Shown: one piece after another, positions 32,264 through 43,724 of the stretch | Layout of the letters: each line of letters begins with the position of its first letter | How positions within the stretch are numbered: position 1 is the first letter of the stretch | NCBI GenBank assembly: GCA_977006965.1 | Contig: OZ345383.1 | Span: 1,488,001 to 1,552,000, forward strand | Direction: 5' to 3' | Length of the DNA: 64,000 nt | Origin: Phymatolithon calcareum | Lineage: Eukaryota > Rhodophyta > Florideophyceae > Hapalidiales | Position numbers and translations under genes: made by a program | The notes under the pieces: model-generated | What the model was told of the DNA's origin: nothing | Databases searched by the model: none | The model's input: the letters and a program-made list of their open reading frames with translations, nothing else

Positions 32264-32617
32264 ATGAATCTTTGCCATATCGGCATAAACTTTACTTGTG
32301 CATACTGCACCAAAGATCATCGATTGGGTTCTCGCTGGGGAGCCGGCACCACTGATGTGAACGGCCGCATATTTTGCACATTTGAATGTGCATGGATGCA
32401 GCTTCTAGCAGAAGAGGCTCCATACGTCGTCCCTACAGCACATCTGTGCTCCAAGGACATCGACAGACAACAGAAAAAAGTTCGATGGACAAGGCACAAA
32501 AAACGTAGGAACAGCGATCAGATGCCAAAATGCGTCAATAAGTCGAAACCCGGCGAAGAAGCAAAGGACGCCATTCTAGGAATGTCTCGATTTTTCGCGG
32601 AGGGATTGGAATCATGA
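32264..32617 (+). CDS. Small zinc-binding-like protein, 117 residues
   Basis: ATG at 32264 with an in-frame stop 33 nt upstream and TGA at 32615-32617. Residues 12-15 are CAYC (Cys12 and Cys15), followed at about 38-42 by FCTFEC in the context VNGRIFCTFECAW, so a CxxC...CxxxC treble-clef type site like MYM/TRASH or viral late-factor fingers. The second half is basic (RQQKKVRWTRHKKRRNS) and might bind nucleic acid. No frameshift. The neighbours are a LINE end upstream and the nitrate transporter downstream. Family not identified; function unknown. Confidence 0.5.
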   Translation: MNLCHIGINFTCAYCTKDHRLGSRWGAGTTDVNGRIFCTFECAWMQLLAEEAPYVVPTAHLCSKDIDRQQKKVRWTRHKKRRNSDQMPKCVNKSKPGEEAKDAILGMSRFFAEGLES

Positions 32618-33243
32618 GCATTTTGCTGACATCTGAGAAGAATGGCGCATCACACTAGGAATTGTGCATTTGTTTGACGATCAAATGGCAACGCTTCTGA
32701 TCTCTCGGATCTCCTTATCAAGGCTGGTCGCAGAGTAACCGCGCAGAACAATCTGCTCGATGCTGAAGTTCCGATCAGGAAATACGTTACTCCTTGTATT
32801 ACATGGCGTATTTAAAAATAGACAAAGTGTATAATGGGACGAAAACCCGCTTAACAATAAAATGCAAACTTGGCAAAGCCGTGGCATCTCTTAGTAAGAA
32901 AATCAGATTCAGTGATGTCTTCAAGATTTGGCAGAAACTGCGGAGAATTTTCAATCTACGAAACTTTGAAGTGCTGCACCACCAACTGACATAATGGGGA
33001 TATATGTTGATTTATTTTAAAAGCACCCAAGACCTCACTGTGGGTAACGGGGCAGCTTCTCAATTACTTCTAACTTCCCGCATTCAATTTTCCTAACATT
33101 TCGTTGATTTGAGTTTCTCTACATTGAATCAGACTTTCATTGCTCGGTTTTCAATTTTTCAAGAACTCTATTTTCGACACCTTGGTGCTGTGTAAGAACA
33201 ATAGTTTGAACTGAGAAACTCTGAAATGATTTTATGGAGCGCC
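32618..33243. other. Spacer between the zinc-like ORF and the nitrate transporter
   Basis: Short open frames only, including 32794-32994 plus (LYYMAYLKID-like start). It must contain the 3' untranslated region of the transporter, which is read from the right. Confidence 0.4.
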
Positions 33244-34722
33244 CTAGTTTTCGACAACAGCTTCCTCGTCTGCAGTGGTCTCAGCAGCGTCAGCGTAAGC
33301 CTTCGGTGCCAGGAACATGCTGCCGTAGTGCGGCCACCACAGCAGGGGAATAAGGAAGGCGGTTCCGATAACAATAAAGCCGAGACGGAGGAATCCTCGG
33401 GAGATGCCGCCCACGACAGTGGGAGCAATAAGGAAACCACCTGCCACAGCACCGAAGTTTCCACCAGCTCCAACGATTCCGGATACAGCACCAGTCGCCT
33501 CAGGGTCAACGAACGGTACAATACCGAAAGTGGCACCCTCCGCCATCTGCACGAAGAATGAGAAGCACAAGAGAACAGGGATAGCGGCACCGATGATCTT
33601 GATTCGAGAGAAAATCACGAAAAAGACACCCTCGGTGAGCTGCACGACAAAGAACCACCACAGACGTCCGCGAATACCCCACCTCTTGCTGAACATGTCA
33701 GATCCAACACCTCCGATGGTACGAGCGAAAAGGTTCATGAGACCGAAAAGAGCAGCAATCAAACCTGCGGTACCCTCGTTGAGAGTGAATGCCTCACGAC
33801 CCTTGTTTCCGGCGAAGTAGTTCGCAAGATTGGCGTTCATGAGAAGCTCAACACCGAAGCAACCGGCGTAGAGGAAGAAAAGGATCCACACGCGCCAGTT
33901 GCTGACAGCGCGAAGCATGGCCTTTCCAGGGTTGACGTTCTTCCTCTTTCCAGCCTTCACTAGAGCGGCGTAGTTTCCTTCCGGAAGATCGTCGGAGAGG
34001 AAGTACATTGCAACGGAGGTAGCAACGAGAGCAGAGGCCGGAATGAGCATGGAGTAACGCCAGGCAGTGTCATCAGTCTCATCAGCCGGGTCGATACCGC
34101 GTGCCTGAGCGACACCAGCACGGATCTGCGGCATGAGAACGTTGGTCACACCGCCACCAAGGTTACCCCATCCGCCGGATGTAGCGTTAGCAGTTCCAAC
34201 GATAGCGGGCGCAAACATGATGGAGGTCCAGAACTGGGTGACGACGAAGGATGCACCGATGAAACCGATGAAGAATCGACCGGTGGTCCAGGCGGCGTAG
34301 TTCCTGGCCGTACCGATGAGGAACACCGGGATAGAGAAAACACCGAGGAGCATAGACTGAGCAATGCGGGGACCGAAACGATCGCAGAACGGTCCGATGA
34401 GGAGACGCATGAAGATGGTACCAGCGACAGAGATGATGTTCTGGTACTTGAACCTGCGACCCTGGAGCCACTCATTGTTGTTACGGATGCGAGCCTGAAG
34501 GGGAGCGAGAGCGAACCAGCCGAAGAACGCAAGGAAGAAGGAGAACCATGCGAAATGGAAAGCACGCATATGAGGGCGAGCGATGGAGAAGATCTTGAGT
34601 GTAGTGGCCTTGTTGTTCTCATCCACTGGGAGGGAGAACTTGAGAGGTGCTTCCTCCTCCGGGGTCTCCTCGGCCGGAGTTCCCAGAGGAATTTCCTCAG
34701 TTGGAGTGTTTGGATCAGCCAT
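33244..34722 (-). CDS. NRT2: NRT2-type high-affinity nitrate/nitrite transporter (MFS, NNP family)
   Basis: 492 residues, uninterrupted. I start at the ATG giving MADPNTPTEE; the frame extends nine codons further to a TTG, which is unlikely to be used. An acidic, Pro-rich N-terminal tail precedes a first membrane segment (FAWFSFFLAFFGWFALAP). Family signatures: MFS motif GPFCDRFGPR (residues about 110-119), NNP motif GGWGNLGGG (about 183-191) and a second GIVGAGGNFGAVAGG near residue 410. Twelve membrane spans are expected and the length is typical. It imports nitrate with protons across the plasma membrane. No nitrate reductase gene adjoins it. Composition is GC-richer than the surrounding transposon DNA, consistent with a host gene under selection. 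Confidence 0.95.
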   Translation of the reverse strand: MADPNTPTEEIPLGTPAEETPEEEAPLKFSLPVDENNKATTLKIFSIARPHMRAFHFAWFSFFLAFFGWFALAPLQARIRNNNEWLQGRRFKYQNIISVAGTIFMRLLIGPFCDRFGPRIAQSMLLGVFSIPVFLIGTARNYAAWTTGRFFIGFIGASFVVTQFWTSIMFAPAIVGTANATSGGWGNLGGGVTNVLMPQIRAGVAQARGIDPADETDDTAWRYSMLIPASALVATSVAMYFLSDDLPEGNYAALVKAGKRKNVNPGKAMLRAVSNWRVWILFFLYAGCFGVELLMNANLANYFAGNKGREAFTLNEGTAGLIAALFGLMNLFARTIGGVGSDMFSKRWGIRGRLWWFFVVQLTEGVFFVIFSRIKIIGAAIPVLLCFSFFVQMAEGATFGIVPFVDPEATGAVSGIVGAGGNFGAVAGGFLIAPTVVGGISRGFLRLGFIVIGTAFLIPLLWWPHYGSMFLAPKAYADAAETTADEEAVVEN

Positions 34723-34802
34723 TGCTGAAGCTTCTTCGTATTTCTTCAAAACTTGCTTCCCTCTTGTTCTGATTCAGAGGTTCTAAGTCAGCCGATATCG
34801 GG

Positions 34803-34809
34803 TTTTATA
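34803..34809 (-). promoter_or_regulatory. TATA box of the nitrate transporter gene
   Basis: TATAAAA on the minus strand, 81-87 nt upstream of the ATG at 34722. It predicts a transcription start near 34775 and a leader of about 50 nt. Confidence 0.55.
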
Positions 34810-35532
34810 CAGGAAAAACAATGAGAGCCATGGAAAGTGCTCCATTTCTTGCTCCGCTTTTAAGAATTGGCCCAGTTGTATGGTTTCCCAACGGTGCATC
34901 GATTGAAAGTCATGTTCTTTCGATTTTTTCGCGCTACGATTAATGAGAGAGGAATGCGCAATCAGACAAGGAAATACTCTAACCGGGCGTCCGTAATCCA
35001 TTCTCTACGACGGAAATCCCTCCAAAATCTTGCTTTGCAGATCCTGTCGTGCCACAGCAGAACATCATGCGCAAGAGGTTTAATTTTCCGCTAGGAGAAA
35101 GCTGTTTGAAACGAGTGCGCAGGGCTTTTCTCCTCTATGAAACATCTCTTGTGAAATCCGTGGCCCTTTCATTCGAATCAACTTGTGTATTGCGAGCGCG
35201 TTACGGATGTCTCACACAATCCCTGTGGAACTTCATGGGACATGAATCTTCTCTTGCGATATTTAAGAGACAACGATGAACGCAGCCCCAGTACTGCCGA
35301 GGTGAATTGCTCTTCTTGCCCGGCGTACCGTTCTGCTGATTACGTAAATCAGTCGAAATTTAGAGGATTTATTGAGAAGGTATCATGTGTCCCAACTTGA
35401 GGAAAGTCGGCACCTTTCTAATCGCATTAAACTAGCATCGAGTTTTGTCCGTTACCTTACTCAGAATTGCATAGTATCACGTCACTGGCTCGCGCCACTT
35501 TATTTTCTTCGGTAGGGGTCCATGTGGGCTTC
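34810..35532. other. Upstream region of NRT2, no gene recognised
   Basis: Contains whatever regulatory sites serve the transporter. TTACGTAAATCAGTCG near 35339 recurs at about 38158, on the other side of the hAT element. No coding signal. Confidence 0.4.
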
Positions 35533-35541
35533 TTCAGGGTT

Positions 35542-37923
35542 AGGGATAGTACTAATATTATTGCTATTTATTCGGGCACATGATGCAATAGCAATTGCAA
35601 TACCAATAATGCAAGGTTGAAGGCAATAGGAATTGCAATATCTGATCATTCTTCCAATATCAATTGCAATAACAGAATCTAATTCAGGTCCTCCTGCGCC
35701 ATGTCTTCACTCACGCGTTGGAACACTTTTACGCTCCGGGCAGTGCTCATCGCCACGGATACCGATTGCTGGTCCCAGTAACCTTTGTTCTCCTTAAGAA
35801 ACAGCAGGGCTTCTGGTAATAACGGTGTCATCCTCTTGCGATTGTCTGTCAAAACATTCTTGGCCACCAACCAAAGCCTCTCCACCTCGGCAGTTGATTT
35901 AAGAATAAAGTCGCAAATTATATAAGTCTCACGGACCTCGGCACGCTTGCGCATTTTTACGGCAAATCTTTCCGCCATCGACAACCGGCCTCGACCCGAT
36001 CCGCCGATGGAGCTTGTTATACCGTCATCGTGTTCCAGTTTGAGCTTCTTGCATGCATCCTTCTTTTCATTTGTCATAGTGTCGGACTCAGCACGCTGTA
36101 TCTTAACAACTCCCGACTCGGATGGTGGGTCACACACAATTCATGCACGTAATGAAATGTAGTGTTTTCCAAGCTGACATCGTACTTGCACTACTCGACT
36201 GCTGAAATCAACTCATCAAGAGCTATCGACAGTCCGACAACGAAGCACCGTGCTTCTGTAGTTCCAGATTTACCTGGTTGGTTTGCTTAAACTGACTTGG
36301 GTACAGCATAGATCTGTTGCGGAACTGCTCGCTCTCGTCCATAGCTATCGTTGCTCCTTCCGCCTTTGCCGCGTCGATTAACTGCTCGCGTATGCGGTTG
36401 AAGCGCTTGAGCATATGATACATTCCGTACGATCGTGTCTCATTATACATAACTGGAGCCAATTCAGTAAGGTTGCATAGTATTGCTCGGTTCTTCAGTT
36501 TTTTGCAGTCCTTCATCGTTGCATGCATTGAGTCTATCGCTGCTTGGAGTCTATCGTCACTGACAACCATCTTTTTCACCTCTAGGTTGAGCTTATGACT
36601 AGCACAGCTAACATGAGCGATTTACATAAGCCTGGCGATTGACTTGTTGACATTGCAGTTGTCGGCAACCTGAAAAACTGCCCAGATATGCACGTTGACC
36701 CCGACGGAGTTGAACACGTCTTCTAGTTGACGCACGTGAGCGTGTGCGTTGAACGTATTGGTTTCAAGATCCGACATGCCTCCTTAAACATCATCATCTT
36801 CTACTATCGCAATAGGACTCACAGACAGAAGCACAATAGCGAGCTCTTCATTCTCGCGCGCGGTGCTTCTTTCCAGCCTCTTCACACGTCTCGTGAAAAA
36901 GCCGTATACACCCAAGCAATGTGTCTCATTGGAGTTCCAGCCATCGTGCATAATGGCTCCTTTGGTATCAGCAATATCGTCTCTTATTCGCAGTTCGACG
37001 AGCTCAACGAGACTGAATAATGTCTCTTTGAATATCCGAGTTGAGAACTTCTCACGGAAGAACGAAAACTTGCGATATTCCTCGCTTTGAACATGTGACA
37101 CCGGGAAGGACATGTAGAGGACAATTCTAATGTACCCGTACATGGTCTTTTCCGTGTCAGTTGCGAGAAATGCCATTGGTGAGTGTGTGGCGATAAACGA
37201 GCTTGCTTGGTGGCGCCGTATACTGGCCAGCGCATCTCTGTAGACCTGAAAAACGTGATCTTCGCCTCCTCCTGATATGCAACTCTTCAAGTGGCTGTAT
37301 GGGTTAGCATACCCCTTTCCTTTTTCAAAAGCGATTTCAACATTGTCCCGGCAGTCAGCACCTTGCGGACAGAGAAGGATGTTAAAAGGCACCTTATAGC
37401 GTGATATTCTGGTTCTGCGAGACTGCACATCGCGTTCTTCTTCACGTAGCTTCTGCGTTAGCACCTTAACAACTTCTTTTGCGCCTGGTTTGCGTCCGTT
37501 TCTTGATATTCTGGACGCAGTGTTTGGCAGAGCAATTTGCAGGAGTGTGAAGTCCAAGAGATCGTGAGCAAGACAGCATTCGGGAACAATTTCCGAGTCA
37601 ATGCCGGTTGACGTGTCTGTATTTATCGAGAGGCATCGATAACAGAGCAGAATTCCTGAGAGCAATTGGATGCCGCAGATTCGGGTGGCAATACGAAAAC
37701 TGTGTGGGGAGCTTCTATAACCCTTTTCCGTAAATTTCCCTTACAGATCCTGTACAGCAGCGGTGTACGACGATCTTGCCAGCGCCGAGGCGGGCAAGGG
37801 TGTACCTTGATTTTCGATCATATGTCATTACTTTTGCAATAATTATTGCAATAAGTACCTCTCAGGGCAATTACGGCTTTATTTCAATATATTGCAATAA
37901 AAATAATATTGGTACCAAGCGTG
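35542..37923 (-). mobile_element. hAT DNA transposon
   Basis: 2.4 kb flanked by TTCAGGGTT on both sides (35533-35541 and 37924-37932), consistent with the 8-bp duplications of hAT elements plus one chance base. Both ends carry similar AT-rich subterminal sequence (GTAC-AATATTATT) rich in GCAATA words. Encodes a hAT transposase in three broken pieces. Confidence 0.85.
35679..37665 (-). pseudogene. hAT transposase, broken into three frames
   Basis: 37665-36784: NPYSHLKSCISG (BED-finger-like) and GAIMHDGWNSNETHCLGVY, the first catalytic Asp region of hAT. 36579-36223: MVVSDDRLQAAIDSMHATM and YHMLKRFNRIREQL. 36137-35679: KSTAEVERLWLVAKNVLTD and LLPEALLFLKENKGYWD, the C-terminal dimerisation domain (S-EVER...VLTD.R...P....LFLK.N...W). 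Frameshifts or stops separate the pieces; none begins with a good ATG. Confidence 0.85.
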
Positions 37924-37932
37924 TTCAGGGTT

Positions 37933-39479
37933 CTGCTGAGCGTACCAATTGCCCACGCTCCTTTACTACCCAATTCTTCAATCAGCTTCGTTAGGTTCCT
38001 AGGGAAATCTCCTAAAAACCATCTTGCGCAAAGAATTCTGTGTCTGCTTTCTTTCATCCTCAATGCGTGGCGTGGAAGACCCTTCTTGGAAAACGTTATT
38101 TTTCTTGCGCGGCGTTCTTCTTGCTTCTCCCAGACTCGTTGGAGGCTAGCTTATCTTACGTAAATCAGTCGTTAGCGGAGCAGGATGTGAAGCTTTTCCG
38201 TTGGAGGACAAATTTCAACAATAGAAACATCATGCAGACACTGCTCGTTTTTTCGCAGCAAACAAGTTTTGGGTGCTCGAGAATTGAAAATTTGAAATAG
38301 TACATTGTCTGGACCGCCAGTTGACTTCAACCGTCAACCAAAAGACATCCGAATGTTTGGGTCCTTGAGAGTCTCAAAAGTCCATTTAGAACTGAATGAG
38401 TATATGCTCATGCTCTAATTTTGACCTGAGAAGCACAAATGGCGTTCCTTATAGGCACACACTTTTATGTCCCTGACGCTACAGTGAAAATTTCAAAATG
38501 CGTGCCGAGAACTTTGAATATATCTAAATTTTATACAGGGGACTGAATGACGGGTCTCGCAGTGTTGATCTCCACTTTAAAGGGGGTCATCAAAAAGCTT
38601 CCAGAAAAGACTTGTGAGCATTCCCGAAGGCACAATATTTGCAGTGTGTCCAGGCTATGGATAAGCCAACGCACAACTCCATGGATAATACTATCTGTTC
38701 CTTGGGCAGCTGTTTCGCAATAACTATCTGATACTAAAAGCACTTTCATGGCCGGCCAGATATGCCAAAGTGTGTTTGGGGCGAAATAGTAACTTCAATA
38801 TGGGACAAAGTACACATCCATATCGATTTCTTCCCTTTCTGTCTTTAGCCATAGCTAACGGAAACTTGTAGACCTTACTTAGACCTAGGGTTATAGTCTA
38901 AGACCATCACGACAGTATAAAAGACGAGTTCTATCATGGGCAGAAGATAATTCATCTATAAATCGCCTGAAGCTAGTGAAAGGAAGCATATCTCCAGGAA
39001 TACTTCTATAGCATACATTCGGTTTTAAGTGGCAACGTATGCATCAATGTTCGAAGTATTTTCGTCTCGCTAACCACCGACAGCGAGTTTATCAATCCGT
39101 TCGAGACCGACAGTCGAATGGGAGTACCGTTGACTGCTAGCAATGTCGACCGACTGTGAGCCAAGAAAGTGTACTGGCGCGGAGTGCGATTGGTGTGAAA
39201 CCCATTGTGTCCCGCGCTGACACTTCGGATACTTTCCGAGAATGTAGCTAGACAGTCAGAGGTAGATGGAGTGATGTAGAGACTACTTAAGCGGTGATCG
39301 AAGTCTTTCTCGAGGAAGTCACCACTATCACCTAACCCGCAAGGATATCGAAAGATAAACTTACTCTTCCGACGAAAGTCAGCACCGCATTCACACTGCC
39401 GAGCAACCGTCCATTGCGTACCATTAGACTGGACCACTGCTGTCGAAGTCACTAGATCCCATCGGAGTTTCTGACAAAG
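37933..39479. other. Gene-poor stretch between hAT and pogo-like remnant
   Basis: Largest open frame is 39512-39006 minus (168 codons) without recognised domain. Its upper part overlaps the likely N-terminal coding side of the plus-strand pogo-like remnant, so I do not call it a gene. Confidence 0.35.
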
Positions 39480-40440
39480 CGAGCTGCACTGGCAGAATAT
39501 GAAATGCTCCATGTAGCCCTTGTCAAAGTTGGCCGTGAACTGCTCTTACAGATTTCGCTTCATACGGTTGTGGATCCTGAGTCTCCATTCCCTGTTGCCG
39601 AGATTGAGAAAAATGCTGGAAGGTCCCATCACGCAGATACCCAATTACGATTGGATAAAGGCATTTCTCGACCGTACCAAAATTGTTACTCGAAAACGAT
39701 CCGGTGCACTGATGCGTAGCGAGGAGAACCGCATCTACACGGGAAGACGCCATATCATCTTTGCCAATTGGTGCGCGACTTCCAGGATGGTGTGCTGGAC
39801 GAGAATATGGGGAAAATATGGACGAAACCCACTTTTTATCCAATCAAAACAACAATCAAATGCTTGAGTTTATTCGGGAACACAAGGTTTAATATGCAGA
39901 TGTTGTTTCCGGAAGCGAAAGAATTACAGTCGTACTACGCATCTCGGGAGGACTTAATGCGAGACTGGAAGCACCGTTCCTTATTTATATGAATCAGAAC
40001 TGTAACTATCCAATCCAGAGTGTTCTCGACAATATTCCAGGGGTTTCATACCGGACGGGAAAAAGGGAATAGATGTACACGAATGTCTTAAACTAATGTT
40101 TATATAACCCGCGGGCCATCAACAAAGACTGTGCTGGATGTACGCGCGTTATTTTTATGGACAACGCGTCGGGCCATAATGAGACTCCGCAACAAGTTGA
40201 ATCATGGAGTAATATCAATACGAAGATCCGTAAGCTGACACTAACAGTACGCATCTATGTCAACCATTGGACTCATTTGTAATCAAGATAATTAAGGATG
40301 TGTGTCGGGCCAAAAGGGAAGACGAGAAAATGCGTAGATTCGAAGCAAATTATTGGTTCAACGGATCCAACGGATCAGGGAAATTGAATAACCCCGGAAA
40401 GGCGTTTTATTTGAAACTTGTGTGAGACTGCGTCGAAAAG
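39480..40440 (+). pseudogene. pogo-like (Tc1/mariner superfamily) DDE transposase
   Basis: Frames on the plus strand give ITQIPNYDWIKAFLDRTKI and RKRSGALMRSEENRI (DNA-binding side), then IWNLDETHFLSNQ-like sequence near 39810-39850 (first Asp), IFMDNASGHNETPQQ near 40155-40200 (second Asp) and NSTHLCQPLDSFVIK near 40245-40285 (third Asp), followed by KDVCRAKREDEKMRRFEAN. This DD...D set is that of pogo/Tigger/Jerky transposases. At least three frame changes. Element ends not found. Confidence 0.75.
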
Positions 40441-42129
40441 GTGAATAATATGATAGACCCAAACTGTTGATCCACGTGGCATTTATCACACGTGGCATTT
40501 ATGAAGATATTTTCGTGTTAGCTATCATGTGGCAATCTCGCGCCTACAGATTCGCGCGTGCCCAGCTTCTTGTTCGAAAAGCAAAGGGCGGAACAAAACA
40601 AGTACACTTACCTTGCTGCTTTTGGTTTGTCCTCTTCTGTTAGTCGTTCGGAATCACCGCCCGGACCAAAATAATACCGGAGGAATCTGATTATCTTCCG
40701 GATGTTTCTGCCCGTTCTTCTTGCCGCGTGCGCGTGCACGTGTTCAACCGTCTATTGTGCAAGGTGTGATTATCTCCGTAGCCTATCACACAAACAACAT
40801 TTGATATCCGCGCAAGGCAATGGTATACAGTGGACTTGCGCTCGATGCTGATGGAACGTGAAGCGTGGAGCAGCTTTTCCGTCGCCTTCAAGAAATAGTG
40901 ACTGTGCACCATAAGAACTTTTGCCGTGTTATTCCTGAACTATAAATTTAGGAATAAAATTCAGAAAGTTTTCATTTTTTCTACTAATTGTACTTGAGTA
41001 TTACTGAAAACGGTTTTATGATTAAATTCTAAACGCCAGACTAAGTTCCCAGTCTATTGTACATTCTTCCGGGAGTTTCTGCCTAGACAAGTTGAATGGA
41101 CGTCCAGCATCTGCCGTCGTCTCATTAGGGAGCTGAACAAATCGTTCAGTTCCTGGATACTCACGACAATTTTAGAGCCCATTACGTGTTTCCAGATACC
41201 ATGAAAAACCCCGGTATCCCTTTCAGGGCGACGAATCAAGCCAAGCGCATATCGAGAAGGAGGTACGGAGCTTGTGGTCTGCTTACTCCTCGACGCCCCT
41301 AAGAATTTTTACAGCTTTTACAGCCAGCTTCATTTTATATCTCGATATTTACTCTGCGTCGTTCTATATAGATGCGTCGGTGAAACACAATATACCCTTT
41401 CTAAATACGTCTTTTTGTCAATCTGATGCCGCTACACATGAAACTGAATATCATCCATGTCTTATTTACCGGCATGCCCATTCCTCGTTTGATTTTATTA
41501 TGTCCGTTTCGTACATCCTAGGAAATCCTTCATATCGCTCGTGCTTCCCAATGCAATGTTCAGTCCGATTAAACGCTCCAGTGGGACACATCGCATATCT
41601 GACAGGACGTGGAAACCCGAGTGGCCGTGGCTCGCTATTTCGTTTCACGAGCAACTCAATTCACGTGCTTATTTGGCATCGTGAAAATAGGGTCTCGTCT
41701 TGACTATGCTCCGCTACCGTGGAAAGCGGAGAATTGTAAGAAATTATTTTGGATTCCTCCATCGTCAGCGCTCTTCAGCACCAGAGCAATTTTCTTGTGT
41801 AGCACGATGATCTTTCATCCGCGACTGCAAACTGAATCCTAAGTCAAGCTCATCTAACTTCGCGTGATACAGCATAGCGGAGTATGTTTCCGCCCCCACT
41901 CGAGGCTCAACTCTGATCCAGACTTACGTTTTGGTACCCCACTGGACAGTGTTGCACCCGCTAGTCGAACATCAAGTCAGAACCTTGCTATGCTCGCATG
42001 GCACACGCAAAGTTTCTCCAAGTGGCTGCAGATGCGTTGGTAAGTCTTCAATAAAAATCTACACTTCGTCTTCTTCTTTCTCGACAAAATAGAATCACGC
42101 GTCTATTTGTTCACTGAATGTCTTTTATT
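40441..42129. other. Gene-poor stretch left of the copia element
   Basis: Holds a 17-bp tandem duplication CACGTGGCATTTATCA/GA near 40472-40503 and one CTGCAGATGCG dispersed repeat at 42023. No gene recognised. Confidence 0.4.
42023..42080 (+). repeat. CTGCAGACGC dispersed repeat, locus 2
   Basis: GGCTGCAGATGCGTTGGTAAG, then AATAAAAATCTACAC and a TTC-rich run. Nearly the same as the reverse complement of 53920-53980. Confidence 0.7.
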
Positions 42130-42305
42130 TTTTTAAAGCCCCACAGTCATAGGAATATGCGAGCAAGGTTTCATCAGGTGCTACAGTCACTAGGGCGGCT
42201 CTGCTCTTATGTCTGGTATTCTATATGAGCCCCTAGCGTGTACGCGGTTGTTCTTGATAGCTCTTCGTAGCAGTTTTCCAGGCGTCGCTTCTTCTTTCAG
42301 TACAG
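42130..42305 (-). mobile_element. Fragment of gypsy A-type internal sequence
   Basis: Reverse complement of the RNase H-integrase linker of gypsy A (16150-16340): shared AAGAAGAAGCGACGCC, GCCCTAGCGAGGGC-like and GGGGCTTTAAAAAA blocks. The copia element starts about 30 bp to the right. Confidence 0.7.
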
Positions 42306-42336
42306 GTCTTTCATCCACTGAATGTGTTGTTTCTTC

Positions 42337-42414
42337 TGTGGTCCGACTTCTCTGCCTTTACTGACGTGTCCTATAGTAGGTTATATACTGATCAGCATCA
42401 TGTGCCACGTGTCA
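42337..42414 (-). repeat. 3' LTR of the copia element
   Basis: Plus-strand limits TGTGGTCCGACTTCTCTGCC and TGTGCCACGTGTCA; contains CCTATAGTAGGTTATA and a CACGTG box. Confidence 0.8.
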
Positions 42415-42473
42415 TACGGCGGCTTACTGTACGAGTTCGCTGTTTAAAATGTATGTGTCATACAGCAGTCGCC

Positions 42474-43500
42474 TCACAGCGGACTTGTGTAGGAAGTATG
42501 TTCAGTTTTGGCGATGCAGCTCGTAAACTTGTGCCGTTGCAGGGGCTTGGTTAAGCAGTCGGCAACATTTTCGTTCGTGTGCATTTTCAGCGGACTTATG
42601 ACGCATTCGGCGACGAGCTCTTTCATGTAATGATATTGCACGTCAGGTTGTTTGGATTTGGGAGTGGCATGCGGGATGGTTGCAGTAGTTAGTGGGTTGG
42701 CGTTGTCGATGTAGAGGGGAGTGGGGGCTATTGTATCGATATTGAGTTGCGCCAAGAGTGTTCGCAGCACCTTATTTTGCTTGGCAGCATGGAAGGTGGC
42801 AATATATTTCGCTTCCCATGTTGAGGTCGCGGCAGTTTCTTATCTTTTAGATGGCCAGAAAATTGGCCCACCGTTCCAAGTTAGAATGTACCCCGTAATG
42901 GAGCGCCTGGTATCGCTGCAGTTTGCGTAGTCTCTGCCTGAATAGCCGCAGAGGGGACTATTTCTCCAATATGTGATTCTGTGCGTTGGTGTTGATCGGA
43001 GGTAGTGGAGAACACGGCGGAGGGCGCGCCAGTGCCGCATGGTCGGGTGTTTGGTGTAGCGGCGAAGGATTCCTGTTTTGTATGCAATGTCAAGTATTGT
43101 ACTATCCGCAAGATATCGCAGGTGGCTAACAGAATTAATGTAGGGGTTTATTGTCTGGTGAACAGGCTCATCGGTGGAGGTGGCTGCGGACAGTTTCATT
43201 GTAAAGTATGGCGTGGAGAGAGATTTTCCGTCCGTTGCATCGTAAAGTTGTAGAATTTTTTTAATGTAGGCGGATTGACTCAAGGTCAAGGTGTGCTTTT
43301 CGAGATCCCTTTCTGCTTTCCAGTTGAATATGTTGCGGACAGGCCCGAGATCTTGAACGGCGTACTTTGATTTGAGACTGTCTTTGGCAGATTTTAAGCA
43401 GCTCGACATTGTTGGACACCTCCAGAAAGTCGTCCACTGTGACGGCGAATATTACAAATTGATTGGTGCCCGGTCTCTGAAGAATAAATGTGCATTCATC
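42474..43500 (-). pseudogene. copia RT C-terminal part and RNase H
   Basis: 43490-43400: FVIFAVTVDDFLEVSNN, a YVDD-type site reading TVDD. 43409-42840: DLGPVRNIFNWKAERD, YIKKILQLY and SVSHLRYLADSTILDIAY, typical copia RT end. 42770-42474: TPLYIDNANPLTTATIP, HYMKELVAE and NENVADCLTKPLQRHKF, copia RNase H. Broken in two or more places. Confidence 0.85.
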
Positions 43501-43724
43501 CGCCGTGGTTCTCGTGAAGCTCCATAATTTAAGGTTCTTGGAAATGCCGTCAGTAAATAGTCTGCACGCTTGCTATGTGCCGTACAGATTCTTTTGGACA
43601 AGGCCGACAGAGTCGCCGTATTTATAGGTTCCATCAAACTGGGGCGGTTGCTTAACATAGTACTGTTGGTCAGGCCCTAGCCATGCATGTAGAAAAGCAC
43701 TTTCGATATCGAAATGCTCAGCGA

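Noticed and set aside
34146-34622. Ser-rich 158-codon frame inside NRT2
   Set aside because: A same-strand frame-shadow of the transporter gene.
39006-39512. 168-codon minus-strand ORF as a gene
   Set aside because: It overlaps the plus-strand transposase N-terminal side, has no recognised domain, and frames on the other strand look equally open.
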